This document shows positions 62,176-64,000 of a DNA stretch of 64,000 nt, in pieces (position 1 is the stretch's first letter; each line of letters opens with the position of its first letter). Made by a program: the position numbers and the translations under genes. The notes beneath the pieces are model-generated. The model made no database searches. It worked only from the letters and a program-made list of their open reading frames with translations, and had not been told where the DNA came from. Origin of the DNA: an uncultured Armatimonadota bacterium (GTDB lineage Bacteria > Armatimonadota > Fimbriimonadia > Fimbriimonadales > Fimbriimonadaceae); assembly GCA_903899015.1 (NCBI GenBank), contig CAIUHP010000107.1, forward strand, positions 39,287-103,286. The letters run 5' to 3'.

Positions 62176-63104
62176 GACGTCGAAAACGGATGGTTTCTCA
62201 GCACAATTCGTGTTTCTTCTACATCTGCTGCAATCTGGCGAGTCAAATCTTCTAGCGAAGCGAAGTTTTGCTCGTTGCGAAGTCGCTTCGCGAATTCGAT
62301 TTTGATCGCCATGCCGTAAAGTGATTCGCCTGGATAGTCCAGAAGATACGCTTCGATCGTCCGATCTCCTCCACCGACAGCGGGACGAACTCCCACCGAT
62401 ATTGAGGACATGTGCCGTCCGCGCGGGGATGTAACCCACCCCGCATAGATACCAATTTCGGGAACGACCTGATCAAAAGATCGAGCGAGGTTAGCGGTGG
62501 GGTAACCCAACTTACGACCAAGCTTCTGTCCGCCAACGACGAGCCCAGAAAGGCTAAAGCATCTTCCCAAGAACCGGTTTGCTTCGTCGAGATTGCCGCT
62601 GGAAACCGCCTGGCGAATGAGACTTGAGCTAACACGTCGACCATCGACTTCGAAAGGTGGCACCACGGTGGATGGAATTCGGGCTGAAAGCCAGTCAGTC
62701 GTTCCTTCACGACCATTTCCCATGGCAAAGTCGTGACCGACTACGATGCTGGATGACTTAACGGCTCCGATCAGAATCTCACGAAGAAAGCGTTCAGCCG
62801 ACATGCGACTCAGTTCTGCATCGAACGGTAATACAACGGCCGCCGCGATGCCAAGTTTGTCGAAGACTTCAAGGTTCTCTTGGAGTCCCGCTAAGGCCTT
62901 AGGGCACTTTTCTGGGGCAAGAATCGCGGCTGGGTGACGGTCAAAAGTCACCAAGATGCAGGGAAGTTCTTCTGCATCGGCCAATCGCATGGCCTCTTTG
63001 ACAACAACTTGATGGCCAAGATGAACACCATCAAAGGTGCCCACACAAGCAACTGCTTTCCGCCACTCCGCTTGAAGTAGTCCGACTCCAAAGTGAACCT
63101 GCAT
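62172..63104 (-). CDS. ribF: Bifunctional riboflavin kinase / FAD synthetase
   Basis: The 310-residue protein has the FAD synthetase nucleotidyltransferase domain (1-180) with ACVGTFDGVHLGHQ and VVGHDFAMGNGREG. The riboflavin kinase domain (about 185-305) has GRKLGYPTANLA and YAGWV. It converts riboflavin to FMN and FAD. It lies 8 nt after the small membrane protein gene and overlaps the next gene by 4 nt. The unlinked ribE at 48461 supplies its substrate pathway. Confidence 0.93.
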   Translation of the reverse strand: MQVHFGVGLLQAEWRKAVACVGTFDGVHLGHQVVVKEAMRLADAEELPCILVTFDRHPAAILAPEKCPKALAGLQENLEVFDKLGIAAAVVLPFDAELSRMSAERFLREILIGAVKSSSIVVGHDFAMGNGREGTTDWLSARIPSTVVPPFEVDGRRVSSSLIRQAVSSGNLDEANRFLGRCFSLSGLVVGGQKLGRKLGYPTANLARSFDQVVPEIGIYAGWVTSPRGRHMSSISVGVRPAVGGGDRTIEAYLLDYPGESLYGMAIKIEFAKRLRNEQNFASLEDLTRQIAADVEETRIVLRNHPFSTS

Positions 63105-63111
63105 CGCTCAA

Positions 63112-63594
63112 TCAGTCTACTGGCCCTTTCTTCAACATCGCCATTGCACTCAGGCAAACAACTTGGGAAAATGCGACCAAGCACAGTACGCTAGGTGTCG
63201 ACCAAAACCTAGCGATTCGAATTTGTTCGAAAGGGGCAATTAGGCTATTCCCTGTACTTGTAAGCATCGTCGCGGTGAGATATACCAGCGAGAGATACAC
63301 GGTCGGAAGGGTGAGAGGCAAAGGAAAGATAAGTTTGCGCGGAGCAAATAAGCTTCTAATCAGTTCCGATAGAAGAACGAAAAGCATCGCGGCAATCGCA
63401 GGAATTCCGATAAGAACGCCCCAAGGTAAGCGATCCGAATTGGAATTGGTGTAAGCGATGTATCCACCGTATCCGCCCGCGCACCCGAACATCACAAGTG
63501 AGCATTGAAGTGCAAGAGAAAACCGGCTCCCGAGATCCCGGCTTTGCGGGTCCTCAGGCTGGCTTTTCGTTGTCGGATCCACTGGGTTGTTCAT
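63112..63594 (-). CDS. Integral membrane protein, unknown
   Basis: About four transmembrane segments follow a polar N-terminus in 160 residues. The chosen start, ATG 63594, overlaps the csrA 3' end by 41 nt in another frame; a further upstream ATG at 63630 overlaps more. A start inside the first helix (ATG within LVMFGCAGG) is possible but less likely. No family is recognised. It sits between csrA and ribF, all co-directional. Confidence 0.6.
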   Translation of the reverse strand: MNNPVDPTTKSQPEDPQSRDLGSRFSLALQCSLVMFGCAGGYGGYIAYTNSNSDRLPWGVLIGIPAIAAMLFVLLSELIRSLFAPRKLIFPLPLTLPTVYLSLVYLTATMLTSTGNSLIAPFEQIRIARFWSTPSVLCLVAFSQVVCLSAMAMLKKGPVD

Positions 63595-63751
63595 CGAGGA
63601 TCTGCTCGTAGATTTCTTTACGGTGAACACTCACCGTTTTAGGCGCCCGGATACCGATGCGAACTTGTTCGCCTCGAACTTCTAAAACTACCACCTCTAT
63701 CTCGTCGCCAATCACGATGCTCTGGCCAACTTTTCGTGTGAGCACCAGCAT
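63554..63751 (-). CDS. csrA: Carbon storage regulator CsrA
   Basis: The 65-residue protein begins [20 protein letters not shown] and contains [20 protein letters not shown], the complete CsrA/RsmA fold with the RNA-binding arginine and the GxxxxRxP region. It binds GGA motifs in mRNA leaders and controls translation. A GGAGGG ribosome-binding site lies 9 nt upstream (63761-63766). No fliW or flagellar gene is adjacent, which is the common arrangement elsewhere; here it leads the ribF transcript. Confidence 0.93.
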   Translation of the reverse strand: MLVLTRKVGQSIVIGDEIEVVVLEVRGEQVRIGIRAPKTVSVHRKEIYEQILDEQPSGSDNEKPA

Positions 63752-63760
63752 TTTTTATAG

Positions 63761-63766
63761 CCCTCC
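63761..63766 (-). promoter_or_regulatory. Ribosome-binding site of csrA
   Basis: GGAGGG on the minus strand, 9 nt before the ATG. It is one of the few strong Shine-Dalgarno sites in the window, and it also contains the GGA motif that CsrA itself binds, so autoregulation is possible. Confidence 0.6.
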
Positions 63767-63865
63767 GTGGCCGGTGGCAGGGATGACGCCGACACAAACG
63801 TTCAAACGTGGTCGTATCACTCGGTCCGCCTGTGCAAACCCGGTTTTAACAGTATACGCATGGCT

Positions 63866-64000
63866 CTATGAGATTTTGTGTGGATGGAGTTCAAGTTTTC
63901 CCAGGAAGAATAGGATTGCAATTCTGAAGTTTCCAAACTGTCTGAATCCTCTTGCTACAGTCTTAATCTCCTGAATGAGAGCATTGACGGCTTCCCCGTA
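63866..64000 (-). pseudogene. C-terminal end of an ISL3-family transposase (partial, off the right edge)
   Basis: A minus-strand frame open from the window edge to TAG at 63866-63868 encodes 44 residues containing NALIQEIKTVARGFRQFGNF and RIAILFFLGKL. This is the conserved C-terminus of DDE transposases of the ISL3 (IS204/IS1001/IS1096) group. The family's glutamate-containing GEAVN start is visible at the edge. Whether the remainder is intact cannot be told. A terminal inverted repeat was not identified between here and csrA. Confidence 0.7.

Noticed and set aside
62176..62439. Upstream extension of the membrane-anchored protein into ribF
   Set aside because: The residues are arginine- and serine-rich with no domain character, and the transmembrane anchor begins right after 62175.

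Overview
The window reads as chromosomal DNA from a free-living, outer-membrane-bearing heterotroph, most likely Armatimonadota (Fimbriimonadia-like). This placement is an inference. It rests on a prepilin with an H-X9-DG tail, an SLH-domain/coiled-coil/beta-barrel porin, many TTG and GTG starts, tightly packed genes with overlapping stops, and a rich set of exported glycosidases and amidohydrolases. There is no phage, plasmid or CRISPR signature. The only trace of a transposon is the C-terminal end of an ISL3-type transposase running off the right edge.

Layout. 1-3272: a partial von Willebrand A protein and a fused serine hydrolase/NamZ (DUF1343) protein. 3273-3720: a cluster of three copies of a dispersed hairpin repeat. 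3721-9748 (minus): APC permease, PA14-containing GH31 alpha-xylosidase-like enzyme, sugar epimerase and an HPS/KGPDC-type enzyme. 9925-13862 (plus): glutamine-synthetase-like ligase, aldehyde dehydrogenase and iron alcohol dehydrogenase. 13872-18446: small exported proteins, an unrecognised 710-residue exported protein and a TIGR03790-type protein. 18447-18854: more hairpin repeats. 18855-26175: GH35 beta-galactosidase, two unusual amidohydrolase-like proteins and a dienelactone hydrolase. 26666-34333: DAHP synthase, SLH porin, serS, M55 D-aminopeptidase, glyoxalase-fold protein, tRNA-Ser(GCT) and a lytic transglycosylase. 34336-38384: CHMI-like isomerase and two ABC-2 exporters. 38576-46001: ndk, sugar isomerases, rimO, prepilin, GNAT, hydrolase. 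46130-52862: GH31, ribE, and a D-aminoacylase with a polar amino-acid ABC importer. 52966-58555: M48 protease, then an operon of AccB-like protein, pseudopilin-like protein, accC, nusB, folD and a hydrolase. 58878-63751: argJ, argC, a repeat-rich lipoprotein, ribF and csrA.

Two themes link the genes. One is plant-type or exopolysaccharide sugar scavenging (GH31 twice, GH35, three TIM-barrel isomerases). The other is turnover of peptidoglycan and D-amino acids (AmiE-NamZ fusion, M55 peptidase, D-aminoacylase with its own importer, lytic transglycosylase).

The most notable signals are these. A seven-copy dispersed intergenic repeat has a 6-bp stem whose sequence changes with compensation around a conserved loop, and a fixed 21-nt spacer to a second conserved block. 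An AccB-like protein in the acc operon has lost the biotinyl lysine, and the same operon holds a pseudopilin-like gene and a leader with a strong terminator. An AmiE-NamZ fusion is present. Two of the three amidohydrolase domains encoded at 21240-25297 lack the metal-binding HxH motif.
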